Notes under the pieces: model-generated
The model's database searches: none
Seen by the model: the letters and a program-made list of their open reading frames with translations, nothing else
What the model was told of the DNA's origin: nothing
Translations under genes and position numbers: made by a program
Origin: Candidatus Zhuqueibacterota bacterium
GTDB taxonomy: Bacteria; Zhuqueibacterota; Zhuqueibacteria; Residuimicrobiales; Oceaniaggregativiventaceae
NCBI GenBank assembly: GCA_014728115.1
Contig: WJME01000139.1
Coordinates: 1 to 64,000 of the forward strand
Length of the DNA stretch: 64,000 nucleotides
Direction: 5' to 3'
Shown: positions 61,684 to 64,000 of the stretch, piece by piece
How positions within the stretch are numbered: position 1 is the first letter of the stretch
Layout of the letters: each line of letters starts with the position of its first letter

Positions 61684-62879
61684 AATACGATTCTCATGGT
61701 CGTGCCATTTTCAGGTTGCGATTCTTTGATGAAAATTTTCCCGCGATGATAATCGTGTATGATTCTTTTAGTGAAATTGAGGCCCAGCCCCCAGCCGCGC
61801 TTTTTGGTGCTATATCCTGCTTTAAACACATCTTTGCGTTTGTTGGGATGAATACCGATTCCATTATCCTTGATGTCGATAAAGATCTTGGAAGATTCCG
61901 GGATGACACCCGTACTAATATGAATGGTCCCTCCTTTTCCCCGCATGGCATCCAGAGCATTGCGCAAAAGATTCTCGATGGCCCACTCGAACAACTCCCG
62001 GTTGATGGGAATGGGGCCCAGTTCACCAAAGTCTTCCACGATTTGTGTCTCTTTGCTCATGTGGGGTAACCGCCTGCGAAAATAATCGGTAATATCCCGC
62101 AATACAGAATGAATATCCTGGCTTTTAAACTCTGGCTGAGAACCTATTTGCGAAAATCTCAGTGCCACCTTTTCCAGCCGTTTGACATCGGACGCCATAT
62201 CTTTGGCCATCTCATCCATACGGTCGGGCTGATCTTTGTAAAACGAGATCATTTCTATCCATCCCATGAGAGATGATATGGGGGTTCCCAGCTGGTGAGC
62301 GGTCTCTTTGGCCATTCCCACCCATATATAAGATTGTTCACTGCGGATAATGTTCCGATATCCCAGAAATGCGGCCAGCAGTAACATGCCTAACGCACTC
62401 AGGGTGACATAAGGGAGGTAAACCAATTGTGTGATCAGATTCGAATCTCCATAATACAGATAGGAAATGACTTGATCATTATAGGTAATGGCCACCGGCT
62501 TGTTCTCTGTAGCCATCTTGCGGGTGATAGCCCGCACTTTATCGATGTTTTCTTCGGATGCATCATCTTCGGGCAATTTGATATTTTTCCAGGAAATGGG
62601 ATTGCCTTCCGGATCGGTCAATACCAGAGGAAAATTGGTGTTGAGCACTACATTTTCGAAATACCATGAAAGGCCTTCTTCTGCCTCTTCGTCTGTGGCT
62701 ACTTTTTGCAGGGTCTGCACTTGACTCTGCAACACCTGGCGAGCTTCCTGACGCAGATCATGCACAAGCTTTTGTGTCCATAAAAGGATCGCCAGTGCTG
62801 TGACGAGCATCAAAATAAAAAAAATGCCACGCAGTGTTCCGGAAAACAGATAAAGTTTTTTTCGCCAATGAAGAGCCAT
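61680..62879 (-). CDS. Sensor histidine kinase
   Basis: 399 residues. Two membrane spans (GIFFILMLVTALAILLW and VYLPYVTLSALGMLLLAAFL) frame a periplasmic domain of about 110 residues. The H-box is VGMAKETAHQLGTPISSLMG with His195; HATPase motifs are ENLLRNALDAMRG (N box), DIKDNGIGIHP and GWGLGLNFTKRI. It lacks a HAMP signature. A longer reading from 62969 overlaps the upstream gene and has no support; ATG 62879 follows the YfhO stop by five bases. No response regulator is adjacent. Confidence 0.93.
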   Translation of the reverse strand: MALHWRKKLYLFSGTLRGIFFILMLVTALAILLWTQKLVHDLRQEARQVLQSQVQTLQKVATDEEAEEGLSWYFENVVLNTNFPLVLTDPEGNPISWKNIKLPEDDASEENIDKVRAITRKMATENKPVAITYNDQVISYLYYGDSNLITQLVYLPYVTLSALGMLLLAAFLGYRNIIRSEQSYIWVGMAKETAHQLGTPISSLMGWIEMISFYKDQPDRMDEMAKDMASDVKRLEKVALRFSQIGSQPEFKSQDIHSVLRDITDYFRRRLPHMSKETQIVEDFGELGPIPINRELFEWAIENLLRNALDAMRGKGGTIHISTGVIPESSKIFIDIKDNGIGIHPNKRKDVFKAGYSTKKRGWGLGLNFTKRIIHDYHRGKIFIKESQPENGTTMRIVL

Positions 62880-62884
62880 ATCGT

Positions 62885-64000
62885 TTAATCCGTTGATGTT
62901 GGTTTTCTCTTCCAATATCCAACCGCGACCATTGCCAACAATAAGATCAATGTACTGATACTGATCCACATTCCCGTTCTAAACGTAGAGGAATCGTATG
63001 TAAAGACGATTTCGTGTTCTCCGGGCTGTAAAAAAATCGATCTTAAAAAATAGTTTGTTTTGTATATTTTTGTTTCCTGGCCATTGACATAGGCTTTCCA
63101 GCCCGCAGGATAATAGACTTCACTCACCACCATGACGGTCGGCGATTTGACAGTTGCATTGAATTTCATTTCATGATTTTCAAAGCTCGCCAACTGCACG
63201 GAATTGCTGTCTGCCGCCTGCACGTTAAAGGGCGGGGGCTCTTCAATAATGGCAGTTTCCCTCGGATCAAACAGACCGTCTTTCATGCGATCGAAAATTT
63301 GCCGGCGCCCTGTTAAAACTTGAATTGAATTGGAGAAAAAGGCACGAGGCAGTACTGTCGTATTTTCATACAGCATCTGTTGCTGATTCATGATCAGTCG
63401 ATATCTGGGATCATTGATCGGCAGATGATTGACCACGAGATATTTGACATTGAGCATATCGAGCATGGCATAGTCGAAATTTTTTCGTCCCTGAGGAATC
63501 TCTTCCAAAGGTACAGGCACCCAACGTTGCTGATTGTTTTGCATTGCCAGACGCCAATATTTGGCAATAAATGCATTCAGTCGCTGGGTATATCCGGATT
63601 CTTCCATAAATTCTTGATAAATTTTGAGTTTGGCGGGTGAATATCCTGTAATACTCTGAATCAGGTGGTACATGTACCAATTTGATCCTTCACGATCCAG
63701 GACGGGCAATATTCTAAAAACATCATCGTCTTGTTTCATTTGTGTCACTGCCGGTGTTGCAGCAAAATGCGCTTCCTCTTGTGTCGCTGGCTGTGGATTC
63801 ATTATTTTTAGGTCGATGACCCACAGATCTATAATGATAAGGACGGCGAGAATTCCTGACATGACGGTCGCGGATAATTTTTGTTGCAGATATTGTAAAA
63901 TGACAAACCCGCTGACAAGAATGAATGCAAGCGATTTGAACGCATCCCCCATGGCCAACTGGTAAGCCTGTTGTCTGAGGGCAAAGGTGAGATTGGAGCG
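62885..64000 (-). CDS. YfhO family membrane protein, C-terminal part
   Basis: The frame is open to the right edge, so about 371 C-terminal residues of a larger membrane protein are present. YfhO-like proteins are GT-C-fold membrane glycosyltransferase relatives. Seen here: two spans near the left (VSGFVILQYLQQ, VMSGILAVLIIIDLWVIDLK), the conserved FRILPVLDREGSNWYMYHLI and SITGYSPAKLKIYQEF, MLNVKYLVVN, and a C-terminal beta domain (VVSEVYYPAGWKAYVNGQET, then FLQPGEHEIVFTYDSSTF) before the last span. It precedes the histidine kinase by five bases on the same strand. Confidence 0.82.
   Translation of the reverse strand, partial: RSNLTFALRQQAYQLAMGDAFKSLAFILVSGFVILQYLQQKLSATVMSGILAVLIIIDLWVIDLKIMNPQPATQEEAHFAATPAVTQMKQDDDVFRILPVLDREGSNWYMYHLIQSITGYSPAKLKIYQEFMEESGYTQRLNAFIAKYWRLAMQNNQQRWVPVPLEEIPQGRKNFDYAMLDMLNVKYLVVNHLPINDPRYRLIMNQQQMLYENTTVLPRAFFSNSIQVLTGRRQIFDRMKDGLFDPRETAIIEEPPPFNVQAADSNSVQLASFENHEMKFNATVKSPTVMVVSEVYYPAGWKAYVNGQETKIYKTNYFLRSIFLQPGEHEIVFTYDSSTFRTGMWISISTLILLLAMVAVGYWKRKPTSTD

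Noticed and set aside
1-64000. tRNA, rRNA, CRISPR array, insertion sequence or prophage
   Set aside because: No cloverleaf-like gene, regularly spaced repeat, transposase or phage protein was seen on either strand by eye; a dedicated scan (tRNAscan-SE, CRISPR finder) would settle it.

Overview
The window is a densely packed stretch of chromosome from a Gram-negative bacterium. Lipid A and LPS genes (lpxB, lpxK, an LpxL-like acyltransferase, two heptosyltransferases, an LptD-like protein) and an RND/TolC efflux set show an outer membrane. Two secreted proteins end in the QNYPNPFNP-type C-terminal sorting domain of the type IX secretion system, and BshA implies bacillithiol. Together these point to the FCB superphylum. 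Strong AGGAGG ribosome binding sites before many starts and a sigma-54 promoter argue against Bacteroidota proper and fit a Calditrichota/KSB1/Ignavibacteria-like lineage. The exact phylum is inference. I saw no rRNA, tRNA, CRISPR array, insertion sequence or phage gene.

Layout. 1-3.8 kb (minus): RlmL-type rRNA methyltransferase (cut by the left edge), MarC, SerA, Pth and TruC. 3.9-8.3 kb (plus): cardiolipin synthase, a CBM9-like protein, a T9SS-tagged protein and an ROK kinase. 8.3-9.9 kb (minus): a free-standing archaeal-type ThrRS editing domain, YceI and MarR. 10.1-17.6 kb (plus): HAD protein, DprA-like protein and an AddB/AddA-like helicase-nuclease pair. 17.6-25.8 kb: DUF4097 protein, MscS channel, then a TetR-controlled TolC-MFP-RND efflux operon with a recognisable operator. 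26-32.5 kb: RarA and LptD-like (plus), GlgC and BshA (minus).

32.6-45.5 kb is one long plus-strand run: LepA, an ABC exporter, signal peptidase I, HemW, an unknown protein, LeuC/LeuD, a free-methionine-sulfoxide reductase, then a lipid A block (Gfo/Idh oxidoreductase, LpxB, DUF374 acyltransferase, LpxK).

45.5-49.1 kb looks like a self-contained regulatory circuit. It holds an NtrC-class enhancer-binding protein, a pair of perfect GATACA/TGTATC palindromes, a good sigma-54 promoter about 100 bp further on, an uncharacterised protein that might be sigma-like, and a zinc-finger anti-sigma-like protein. 49.4-51.4 kb encodes a LamG/cohesin-like/dockerin/T9SS surface protein.

51.6-56.6 kb is the most unusual block. 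Two tightly linked receiver-DUF4388 proteins both carry glutamate at the phosphoacceptor position. One has a P-loop-less Ras-like GTPase domain fused at its C-terminus, and the next gene encodes a second degenerate GTPase. A small unknown protein and a membrane-anchored gluzincin peptidase follow. I could not match this set to a named system. 56.6-64 kb returns to envelope biogenesis (LpxL-like, WaaF-like, Sua5, GT9, unknown membrane protein), then minus-strand SDR, histidine kinase and a YfhO-type membrane protein cut by the right edge.
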